A DNA stretch of 57,753 bases from Bacteroidales bacterium (GTDB lineage: Bacteria; Bacteroidota; Bacteroidia; Bacteroidales; UBA932). Positions 1 through 7,362 of this stretch are shown piece after piece; the first letter of the stretch is position 1, and each line of letters starts with the position of its first letter. The stretch lies in the NCBI GenBank assembly GCA_023227835.1, contig JALOCI010000015.1, forward strand, positions 1-57,753, written 5' to 3'. Below the pieces are notes generated by a model. The model worked only from the letters and a program-made list of their open reading frames with translations. It made no database searches and had not been told where the DNA came from. Both the position numbers and the translations under genes were made by a program.

Positions 1-1
1 A

Positions 2-529
2 AAAGAACTCGCCGCATTGAGGAAGAAACAGGCAAAAAAGAGCCATCAATTGGGATTTATTGATAGTCCACAAGGCTCAACATATAGCCCTCTATTGATG
101 GATTACTTTGATATTGAATTACCCGTTATTCCACAACAATTAAGTCATTACGATGATTTATGGAGCAGAGCATTTCGAAGAACTGATTCATATAGACACA
201 CTTTCGGGACTAGATATATAAATACCTCCTTCATAGAACAATGGAATAAAATCAAGGAAAGAGTAGATAGCGACACAAAAAGAAAATCTACAGAAAAGGA
301 AGGGCTAAAAGATAGATTATTTAAAAGATATATGGGCAATTTCCCAATGTATTATAGTACTCCAACAAAAAGAGAATTCATTCAATTTGGTGGTAATTTT
401 CAGTTGAAACTTTCAATAGATTCATACTTATTTGAACAATTGGAAGCCAAACTCCGAATCACTAATATTGGATATCTAGGCAGCAGTGAAGGCTGGGTAA
501 ATATAACCATTAAACAATTTCAGCTATGA
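2..529 (+). CDS. Cas5-like Cascade subunit, C-terminal part (5' end outside window)
   Basis: The reading frame is open to the left edge of the window, so the visible TTG at 17 need not be the start and only about 176 C-terminal residues are seen. It overlaps the cas8 start by 4 bp (ATGA), which places it in the cas operon. There is no cas5 elsewhere in the cluster and no gene between cas7 and cas3, so by elimination this is most likely the Cas5 subunit that caps the 5' handle of the crRNA. The end of the protein (GYLGSSEGWVNI) resembles the LG-S-E stretch near the end of several Cas5 families. I see no firm catalytic motif. The alternative is a Cas6 endoribonuclease C-terminus, with cas5 further upstream. 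Family assignment is inference. Confidence 0.5.
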   Translation, partial: KELAALRKKQAKKSHQLGFIDSPQGSTYSPLLMDYFDIELPVIPQQLSHYDDLWSRAFRRTDSYRHTFGTRYINTSFIEQWNKIKERVDSDTKRKSTEKEGLKDRLFKRYMGNFPMYYSTPTKREFIQFGGNFQLKLSIDSYLFEQLEAKLRITNIGYLGSSEGWVNITIKQFQL

Positions 530-2058
530 ATCATCCATTTATAAGGTTTGCACAGGCAATTGTATGCGAAAACAACAATCTATCAAAGCCGGAGCAAATC
601 AGCAACTCTCACATTCGGCAAACACTATCTAGCTCTATGGAGACTTTTAGATGTATTCCGTCTGAAACATTTGAGGGAAAAGAAAAAATAACATATGCTT
701 ATACCAATGAAGAAAGTGTAGCAGGAATAAAGGGAAAACCAGATTTTGGGATTTTTCTTTCGCCACATATTATAACCACTGATGGTGCTGCAGGAACAAC
801 ATGGAAATACATTAAAGAAGTTGTTGAATTATTAGAAAAAGATAAGAAGAAATCATTTGGAGCATTGAATGCTACAACACCTATGGCTGGGGACTACCTG
901 AGATTTACTGAGGCTGGAGGAACTACAAAGTCTAATGCAAGTCTAACCCTTCAAGAAATTGCTTTTTCTTTGATCTCAGTAATTACTCCTGATAAACCAT
1001 CAATTTATATATGGCAAGATAGCTCTAACTTTTGTTTGATTCCAGATTTGCCCGATTTTGACCAATTAATTGATTTCATCAACTTTTTTAGAAGAATGTA
1101 TTTCACAAAAGAACGTGATTTTTTTATTGGTCGCGTATACGCAAAACCAACAGGTCGTGGAGAAAACAAAAAGTCGACATATAAACCTGATAGGCCAAAT
1201 ATTTTTAAAGGGAATTTTCCTAATTCCCCTAAAAGTGCAGTTCTAGGTAGCGTCGCATTATTAGGTGCTATTGGTGAATTCACTAAAGAGGCCGATACTT
1301 CTGCTCAAGCCAAAAGAGTTTTGGATAGCTTAAAAAGTGCAGCCATGTATCAAATAAAGAGTGGAGGTGCAAAATCATTCTCATACAATCATTATGTGAT
1401 TGACATCGCTAAGCGAGGAAAGCTTAAAACTATTATTGACAGCCTGAATTATTCAAAATTGTACAATCAAGAAAGTCGACTAAGCAAGGATAATGAATCC
1501 CAAAAGTTCGATTTTTTCACAAGTCGCTTCCTCCAATTATTTAATCATGCAGCATTTAAGGACTTCCTTGCCTTTCGGGCTGAATATCCTAGCGAAGTAA
1601 CAATATTGTTTAACACATATTTTATAAAAATGGAAAAAATTGATCCAACAATTGTATCATCAGCCCGAGCGTTGGGAAAATGGCTCAATAAAGTTGCCTA
1701 TTTCACAGCTAAAGCTGAGGTAAAAGCAAGTACTCTTAACTATTGGGAGGAACTTCGAAGAGTGAAATCAAAAGCCTTGATCGAGTTGGAAAGTTCGACC
1801 TTCTCGGCTAAATCAGGCGATGCACTAATAGCACAAGCAGTAACACGAGCGGGCCGATTATCGGGGCTCGACGCACCCGAAACCGCTGCCCTATTTATGG
1901 AAAAAACGGCAAGCGGAGAGCTGCCTCTAGAAAATGCAAAAAACCTTCTGATTGCTTTCTCTCGCTTGATTAATAAAGCAGAGAAGAAAGAAGTACCAAT
2001 TGAGTTTAGCAATGATGATTCTGAAGAAATTGAAACAGATGACCACAGTGAAGAATAA
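526..2058 (+). CDS. cas8: Type I Cascade large subunit (Cas8 / Csp2-like)
   Basis: This 510-residue protein lies between the cas5-like gene and cas7, the usual place of the Cascade large subunit, which recognises the PAM and recruits Cas3. Its length fits Cas8 proteins of subtype I-B/I-C and the Csp2 family of Porphyromonas-type systems. No CXXC zinc-finger pairs are visible, unlike many Cas8a/b proteins. The C-terminal ~150 residues are predicted helical and end in an acidic tail (DDSEEIETDDHSEE), as expected for the region that acts as small subunit in systems without a separate cas11 gene; an internal start for a Cas11-like product is possible but not shown. The start ATG overlaps the previous stop, and cas7 follows after 18 bp. 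The call rests mainly on position and size. Confidence 0.72.
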   Translation: MNHPFIRFAQAIVCENNNLSKPEQISNSHIRQTLSSSMETFRCIPSETFEGKEKITYAYTNEESVAGIKGKPDFGIFLSPHIITTDGAAGTTWKYIKEVVELLEKDKKKSFGALNATTPMAGDYLRFTEAGGTTKSNASLTLQEIAFSLISVITPDKPSIYIWQDSSNFCLIPDLPDFDQLIDFINFFRRMYFTKERDFFIGRVYAKPTGRGENKKSTYKPDRPNIFKGNFPNSPKSAVLGSVALLGAIGEFTKEADTSAQAKRVLDSLKSAAMYQIKSGGAKSFSYNHYVIDIAKRGKLKTIIDSLNYSKLYNQESRLSKDNESQKFDFFTSRFLQLFNHAAFKDFLAFRAEYPSEVTILFNTYFIKMEKIDPTIVSSARALGKWLNKVAYFTAKAEVKASTLNYWEELRRVKSKALIELESSTFSAKSGDALIAQAVTRAGRLSGLDAPETAALFMEKTASGELPLENAKNLLIAFSRLINKAEKKEVPIEFSNDDSEEIETDDHSEE

Positions 2059-2076
2059 TTAAACCAATAAAATACA

Positions 2077-3066
2077 ATGGAAATTAAAGGAATTTTAGTT
2101 ACAGCTCTTGCCCCGTTTGAAAACCATATTGCAAACGGTGGCGAAAAATTGTTAGGAAATGCCTCATCTATTAAAAGAAGACCCGATGGACGTGTTTATG
2201 TATCGGGACAAATGCAGCGACATGTATTGTTTTCGGCAATTGATCGAATAAATTCAGCAGATTCTGCGAAAGGGGAAACCTTCGTTTCAAATGGCGATGG
2301 CATCAGCAACTTAATCGAGAAAGATTTGCGAGCCGATATGGGCGGTTTTATGCACCCCTCAAAAGGCGATTACTCTGGAAGAAGAACGGCTCCATTATCG
2401 GTAACACCCGCTGTTGCAATAAATGAAAGTGAAGTGGGCCGTGACTTATTGATACGCATAAAGAATAACATTAAAGGAGAACATGTCTATTCTGATGGTT
2501 ACATTATCAGGAATGATGATGAAGCAGAAGAAGGAGGAGAAAACAAACAGGCATTAGCTACAAAAGAATTTAGCGAATACGATTTGATGCACATGAATTT
2601 TTTTTTAGATATCAGTGCTTTGAGTATTTCAAAAGCTTTCGAATATAAGAACAGTTTTAATCTCGGAACTAAATACTTCAAACATGCTTCTGACCCGGAG
2701 CGTAAACGACGTGCAAGGCTTTATTTGGAAGCAACCAAGTCGATGAACGACTATGCCAGCCAAGCCCGCAATGCGGTTAGTGGCGAGCCTCAAAAGGTTT
2801 TGATCGTTTTCGATACTGTCTTAAGTCGCAAAGCAAGCCGATATTTCGTAGCTGGCGAACAAGAACAAAAAAATATTCTAGCAGAACTAGAGGCTAGAGG
2901 TGCAAAATACTTCCTTGGAGATGATACTACTACTGAAAGTGTTTATAAGGCATATAAATTGGCACAGGACTTTTTAGTTGAAACTCCGCTTTTTGATCCA
3001 GCAGGTAAAGAAGCAAAGGTTGTAACATTTGAAGAAGCTTTTGAAAAAACCTCTATCAGTGAATAA
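2077..3066 (+). CDS. cas7: Cascade backbone protein Cas7 (DevR/Csp1-like)
   Basis: This is a 329-residue Cas7-superfamily RNA-binding subunit; several copies would polymerise along the crRNA spacer. The N-terminus (MEIKGILVTALAPF) is the first RRM beta strand. It is followed by a stretch with RRPDGRVYVSGQMQRH, the hallmark of the DevR/Cst2/Csp1 branch, in which a pyVSGqmqRh motif precedes a helix. The middle part (about 100-190) is rich in acidic residues and probably forms the thumb or inserted domain. The gene starts with ATG 18 bp after cas8 and is followed by cas3, in the same operon. No frameshift is seen. Confidence 0.85.
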   Translation: MEIKGILVTALAPFENHIANGGEKLLGNASSIKRRPDGRVYVSGQMQRHVLFSAIDRINSADSAKGETFVSNGDGISNLIEKDLRADMGGFMHPSKGDYSGRRTAPLSVTPAVAINESEVGRDLLIRIKNNIKGEHVYSDGYIIRNDDEAEEGGENKQALATKEFSEYDLMHMNFFLDISALSISKAFEYKNSFNLGTKYFKHASDPERKRRARLYLEATKSMNDYASQARNAVSGEPQKVLIVFDTVLSRKASRYFVAGEQEQKNILAELEARGAKYFLGDDTTTESVYKAYKLAQDFLVETPLFDPAGKEAKVVTFEEAFEKTSISE

Positions 3067-3079
3067 TTATAAGTACCCC

Positions 3080-5314
3080 ATGTTGGCCAAGCCTTCCGGC
3101 ATTACCCTTGAGCAACATACTCAAGGAGTAGTGTCGGAAGGAAAGCTATTGCTAGAACAAACGCCTTATGTTGTTCAAAAATACCAAGAACGTGTTGGGA
3201 AAAATTTGGCAATTCGTTTAGAGCGGGTATGCGAATACCATGACTGGGGAAAGAAAACCCCAAAATGGCAAATTGCGTGTCAAAAAGATTACGACGCTTT
3301 TCTTCAATGGCAATCTCAACATGGAGGCACATTCAAAGATTATTCAAAAACCGAGAATGCTGGCGAAAACATCCGTAAGACAGGAGTTCGGCACGAAATT
3401 CAATCTTTGAGAATGGTCGAGAATAAAAAACTGCCGTTACCTCAACAGGTAGCTATTGCTGCTCACCATGGCAAACTGGGAAACAATTTTAAAGCGCGTT
3501 GGACAAACGAAGAAGCGTCTGACCTTTGGGCTATCTTTAAAAGGGAAAGCAATCGGGTAATTGAGCAATCTTCACTGGAACAAAGTGCAAAGGTACATTA
3601 TGAATTTGCGGGGCCACGAGGTTTGCTTCAGTTGGTTGACCACCGGGCAAGTGCAAAAGAAGAAGGAGAATCCGTGCCTGACTTCACTCAATTTAGCTAT
3701 CAATTTCCTCACAAAGAAAAAAGAGGTGTTCAAAGACTGATTGAACAACACTGGAAAGATGATTTACTACTTGTCCGCGCTCCAACAGGAGCAGGAAAAA
3801 CCGATGCTTCACTACTATGGGCGCAATTACAAATTGAAAACAAACGTGCAGACCGTCTGGTCATAGCCATGCCAACTCGTTTTACATCGAATGCTTTGGC
3901 AATTAATGTTGCCGAAAGCTTATCCGATACTGGACTTTACCATTCGAGTGCTTGGTTTGCAAAATTTCAGGAACAAATTGATGCCGGTACTATAAAAAAA
4001 CGAGAAGCTGAAAAGATTCATGAATTTGCCCGGTTGTTACAAACACCAATAACTGTTTGCACCATTGACCATCTTTTGATGGCCTTGACATTGACAAGAG
4101 AAGATCATCATTTGATTGCGTTCAATATGGCCAATTCATGTTTGGTTATTGACGAGGCTGATTTCTACGATGATTTTACGCAAGCAAACATTCTTGTTCT
4201 TCTCGAAATCCTTAAATATTGGAATGTACCTGTTCTTTTAATGAGTGCTTCATTACCTGAATCGGTTTTACCTTCTTATCAAAAGCTCGGCTTTAAAATC
4301 GACAAGATTATTGAAGACACTTCGGATAATTCGAGAGATCGGTTTGAAATAAAATCAATCAAAGAATATACTGATTTAGAAGAGATCAGTGATTTACTCG
4401 ATTTATGTGTTGAGAAAGGGACTGCAATCGTTTATGCGAACACAGTTGATAAAGCTGCAATATTCTATGATTGGTTCAAAAAGAGAAAGGCAAACCCAAT
4501 TTTATACCACAGTCGATTCACGGAACCGCACAAAAAGGATAAGGAACAAGAACTTATCAATGCGCTAGGAAAAGAAGCTTGGGAGAAGAATTGTGCCAAT
4601 GGAATAGCCATTCTTACCCAGATCGGCGAAATGAGTATCAACATTAGTGCTGACATTATGATTTCAGAATTGTGTCCGATTGACCGGTTGACCCAACGTG
4701 CAGGCCGCTTGTGCCGTTTCGACAAAACAAAGGTTGGTGAATTGTATTTGTTAGTGCCACAAAAAAACGATCTGGTTTATCCTGCGCCTTATGGTGAATA
4801 CGATCGAAAGATTAAGGCTTGGACTCCATGCGAAGCGTTTGTAAAAACATCAGAAATTCTTGATACCACAAGCTACAGTGCCGAAAGACTTGTAAGTCTT
4901 CTAAACCATGTCTATGCCGTTCAAGAATCATTTTCACCAAAAGCGATTAATAATGCGAAACATTTGAAAGAGTATTTCTCTTGGAATTGGTTGATTAATC
5001 CAACACAAATCCCTGCAACAGATGATACAGATGCGAACTTCTGGAAAAGTAGAAATATTTCGCCACAGGACACGGTGTATATCGAAAAACCATTATCAAA
5101 TACTTTTTATAACTATTTCAATTTTCAAAACTGGAAGCTCAAAAACTCATTGGAATTGCCAGTTTATCTGATTGAAAAAGGTACAAAATTGCACATGATT
5201 GATCTTGTACGGGTTAAGATTAAGGAAGAATACGAGAGCATTTATGTCATCCGAGAAGGATTTTATAATAGTGAGAAGGGAGCAATTTTTCTAGAAGAAA
5301 ATCAATTTCAATAA
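3080..5314 (+). CDS. cas3: CRISPR-associated nuclease/helicase Cas3 with N-terminal HD domain
   Basis: This is the single-protein Cas3 that nicks and unwinds target DNA after Cascade binding. Counted from the ATG at 3080 (744 residues), the HD nuclease has His13, the His54-Asp55 pair (YHDWGKK), His105 (VRHE) and His129/130 (AAHHGKL), so its metal site looks complete. The SF2 helicase follows: Walker A with Lys240 (APTGAGKT), the DEAD-type box at about 358 (VIDEADF), the SAS-like motif MSASLP, and motif VI (QRAGRLCR). The frame is open upstream to TTG codons at 3029 and 3041 and a GTG at 3059 that overlap cas7. I prefer the ATG 13 bp past the cas7 stop because homologous HD domains begin close to this His. 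The 40 bp to cas4 is the largest gap in the operon. Confidence 0.93.
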   Translation: MLAKPSGITLEQHTQGVVSEGKLLLEQTPYVVQKYQERVGKNLAIRLERVCEYHDWGKKTPKWQIACQKDYDAFLQWQSQHGGTFKDYSKTENAGENIRKTGVRHEIQSLRMVENKKLPLPQQVAIAAHHGKLGNNFKARWTNEEASDLWAIFKRESNRVIEQSSLEQSAKVHYEFAGPRGLLQLVDHRASAKEEGESVPDFTQFSYQFPHKEKRGVQRLIEQHWKDDLLLVRAPTGAGKTDASLLWAQLQIENKRADRLVIAMPTRFTSNALAINVAESLSDTGLYHSSAWFAKFQEQIDAGTIKKREAEKIHEFARLLQTPITVCTIDHLLMALTLTREDHHLIAFNMANSCLVIDEADFYDDFTQANILVLLEILKYWNVPVLLMSASLPESVLPSYQKLGFKIDKIIEDTSDNSRDRFEIKSIKEYTDLEEISDLLDLCVEKGTAIVYANTVDKAAIFYDWFKKRKANPILYHSRFTEPHKKDKEQELINALGKEAWEKNCANGIAILTQIGEMSINISADIMISELCPIDRLTQRAGRLCRFDKTKVGELYLLVPQKNDLVYPAPYGEYDRKIKAWTPCEAFVKTSEILDTTSYSAERLVSLLNHVYAVQESFSPKAINNAKHLKEYFSWNWLINPTQIPATDDTDANFWKSRNISPQDTVYIEKPLSNTFYNYFNFQNWKLKNSLELPVYLIEKGTKLHMIDLVRVKIKEEYESIYVIREGFYNSEKGAIFLEENQFQ

Positions 5315-5354
5315 ACTAACATTTTCTCCATTTTACTTTTATCTATAATATTGT

Positions 5355-5870
5355 ATGCAAATCACCGGAACTCACTTCAACTATTTTCACTTATGCCATC
5401 GCAAGCTTTGGTTGTTTGCCAATGGGATTACGATGGAGCACACTTCGGATACGGTGTATGAGGGCAAGCTGATTCACGAGAGTGCTTACCCTCAGCGGCC
5501 GGAGAGGTACCAAGAGGTGGAGGTGGCTGGGATTAAGATTGATTTCTATGACCAGAAGAACAAGGTCATACACGAGATCAAGAAGACTGACAAGATTGAG
5601 GAGGCCCACGAATGGCAGGTAAAGTTTTACATTTATACCCTTGAAAAAATTGGAGTTGAGGGTGTAACTGGAATTCTTGAATACCCGGAGCTTCGTAAAA
5701 CAAGTCAGGTGTCTCTCAATGATGAAGACCGGAAAAAATTGATGGAGGACACTAGGAAAATTGAGGAATTAATTGAGTCTGACAAGTGTCCTCCCACTAT
5801 TAAATCCAAAATATGTAAAAGCTGTAGTTATTATGAATTTTGCTACTGCAAGGAGGAGGATGCTGTATGA
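5355..5870 (+). CDS. cas4: CRISPR adaptation exonuclease Cas4
   Basis: Cas4 is a RecB-like nuclease that trims prespacers and helps select the PAM during spacer acquisition. The 171-residue protein has one N-terminal Cys (Cys14, LCHRKLWLF) and a C-terminal Cys cluster (ICKSCSYYEFCYC), together enough for a 4Fe-4S cluster. Between them are the nuclease residues His (GKLIHES), Asp (IKIDFYD) and the E-x-K motif (IHEIKK). The 5' half (about 5400-5620) is markedly richer in G and C than the AT-rich genes before it, hinting that the adaptation genes have a different history from the effector genes. Its stop codon overlaps the cas1 start. Confidence 0.93.
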   Translation: MQITGTHFNYFHLCHRKLWLFANGITMEHTSDTVYEGKLIHESAYPQRPERYQEVEVAGIKIDFYDQKNKVIHEIKKTDKIEEAHEWQVKFYIYTLEKIGVEGVTGILEYPELRKTSQVSLNDEDRKKLMEDTRKIEELIESDKCPPTIKSKICKSCSYYEFCYCKEEDAV

Positions 5871-6883
5871 AACGAACTTATTATCTGTTTAATCCGGGGG
5901 AGATGTCCAGAAAGGACAATACGCTAAAATTCACGCCTATTACAGAGGCAGAGGATGGAAGCGAAAGCTATGGCCAACCAAGGTATATTCCAATTGAGGG
6001 TGTAAGCGACTTCTTTGTCTTTGGTTCGTTAAGAGCGAATAGTTCTCTTTTTAACTTTCTTGGGAAGAATGATGTGGCTGTCCATTTCTTTGATCATTAT
6101 GAAAACTACAGCGGGTCATTCATGCCAAAAGACAATCTTCTGGCAGGAAAGATGATTCTATGCCAGGTCAACCATTATCAGAAGAGTCCCAAAAGGATGG
6201 CCATTGCAAGGAAATTCATAGAGGGTGCCGCTTTCAACATGGTTAAGAACTTGCAGTATTACAACAGAAGAGGCAAGGACATGGAGCCGATGATAGATAT
6301 CATCAACAACTACTCTACACAAATTAGCCAGGCTACTTCACCGGAACAGCTCATGGGCGTTGAAGGAAATATAAGACAAGTATATTACGAGGCTTTTAAC
6401 CTCATTCTCAACGATTTTGAATTAGGCAACAGAACCAAGCAACCTCCGCAGAATGAGGTCAATGCTTTAATCTCATTTGGTAACATGATGTGCTATTCCC
6501 TTTGTTTGAGGGCCATTCATCAAACTCAACTAAACCCGACTATAAGCTACCTGCATGAACCCGGATATAGACGCTACTCTCTGGCTCTTGATGTTGCAGA
6601 GATCTTCAAACCCATCATCATCGACAGGGTGATTTTCAAGGTGCTCAATAAGAGGGAGATTCAAGGAAAACATTTTGATAAGAATCTAAATCAGTGCCTG
6701 CTTAACGATAGTGGAAAAAAGATTTTTGTTCAGGCGATTGAGGAACGTTTACTTGAAACAATACAGCATAGAAGCTTAAAACGAAGTGTGAGCTATAAAC
6801 ACTTGATTAAGTTGGAGTGTTATAAACTATCGAAACATATTCTTGACATTGAAGAATACAAACCTTTTAAAATGTATTGGTGA
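5867..6883 (+). CDS. cas1: CRISPR integrase Cas1
   Basis: Cas1 is the metal-dependent integrase that, with Cas2, inserts new spacers next to the leader. The 338-residue protein has the expected two-domain layout. Catalytic residues are visible as Glu in MGVEGNIRQ, His in YLHEPGYRRYSLALD, and the following Asp/Glu in DVAEIFKP. The start is fixed by an ATG at 5867 that overlaps the cas4 stop (ATGA), with a strong Shine-Dalgarno run (AGGAGGAGG) just upstream; such a purine run is unusual in this phylum and stands out here. The longer frame from 5840 is not needed. cas2 overlaps its stop. Confidence 0.96.
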   Translation: MKRTYYLFNPGEMSRKDNTLKFTPITEAEDGSESYGQPRYIPIEGVSDFFVFGSLRANSSLFNFLGKNDVAVHFFDHYENYSGSFMPKDNLLAGKMILCQVNHYQKSPKRMAIARKFIEGAAFNMVKNLQYYNRRGKDMEPMIDIINNYSTQISQATSPEQLMGVEGNIRQVYYEAFNLILNDFELGNRTKQPPQNEVNALISFGNMMCYSLCLRAIHQTQLNPTISYLHEPGYRRYSLALDVAEIFKPIIIDRVIFKVLNKREIQGKHFDKNLNQCLLNDSGKKIFVQAIEERLLETIQHRSLKRSVSYKHLIKLECYKLSKHILDIEEYKPFKMYW

Positions 6884-7146
6884 TGTACGTTATACTTGTA
6901 TACGACGTTGGAGAAAAAAGGGTAACAAAGATGCTTAAGCTTTGCCGCAAATATCTTAGCTGGATTCAGAATTCGGTTTTTGAGGGGGAGATTACTGAAG
7001 CAAAGCTAAAGGAACTTCAAATTCGTGCTGAAGATATAATTGACAGCAACTATGACAGTATAATTATTTTTAAGAATCGTGATGAAAAATGGCTCAACAA
7101 GCAAGTAATTGGAAAAGAGCGGAGTAGCATCGATAATTACCTTTAG
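6883..7146 (+). CDS. cas2: CRISPR-associated protein Cas2
   Basis: This 87-residue ferredoxin-fold protein is the dimeric core on which Cas1 assembles during spacer integration. It begins MYVILVYDVGEKRV, the first beta strand with the conserved Asp of the family (YDV). The region around SWIQNSVFEGEIT matches the typical QxSVFEG stretch. The start ATG overlaps the cas1 stop by one base (TGATG), so the upstream TTG/GTG codons at 6877 and 6880 are unlikely starts. It is the last gene of the operon; the leader and array follow on the same strand. Confidence 0.95.
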   Translation: MYVILVYDVGEKRVTKMLKLCRKYLSWIQNSVFEGEITEAKLKELQIRAEDIIDSNYDSIIIFKNRDEKWLNKQVIGKERSSIDNYL

Positions 7147-7321
7147 GCAGTTGTCGCTCCCTGAATAATTCTTTGTATTACGATTTTACACTATAAGCCC
7201 GGCGGGCCTTACGCTCTTTGAAACATTGAAATTCAATTCTTTATACATATATGTCGAACACCGGCAATAATCATACTATTGCACATCGACACAAAATCTA
7301 TGGCCGTTTCATATAAATGAG

Positions 7322-7356
7322 TGCGCTAAACCTCTGATTTAGCGCATTCTTTTTTA
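7322..7356 (+). terminator. Hairpin plus T-run at the end of the cas operon, inside the leader
   Basis: A perfect 9-bp stem, TGCGCTAAA (7322-7330) with TTTAGCGCA (7338-7346), encloses a 7-nt loop and is followed by TTCTTTTTTA. This is the form of an intrinsic terminator and would end cas transcripts before the array. The same dyad could also act as a protein-binding site, because it lies where the -33 region of the array promoter would be. Confidence 0.7.
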
Positions 7357-7362
7357 TCTTTG
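7355..7362 (+). promoter_or_regulatory. Candidate -7 element of the CRISPR array promoter
   Basis: TATCTTTG matches the Bacteroidetes -7 consensus TAnnTTTG exactly and ends 7 bp before the first repeat, so transcription would start at or within repeat 1. I do not see a good TTTG at the -33 distance; that region is occupied by the hairpin. The same octamer occurs in the well-formed promoter of the trp leader at 28008-28015. Confidence 0.45.

Noticed and set aside
7193..7211. GC-rich dyad (TAAGCCCG/CGGGCCTTA) after cas2 as the cas terminator
   Set aside because: No T-run follows; the hairpin at 7322-7346 is the better terminator.
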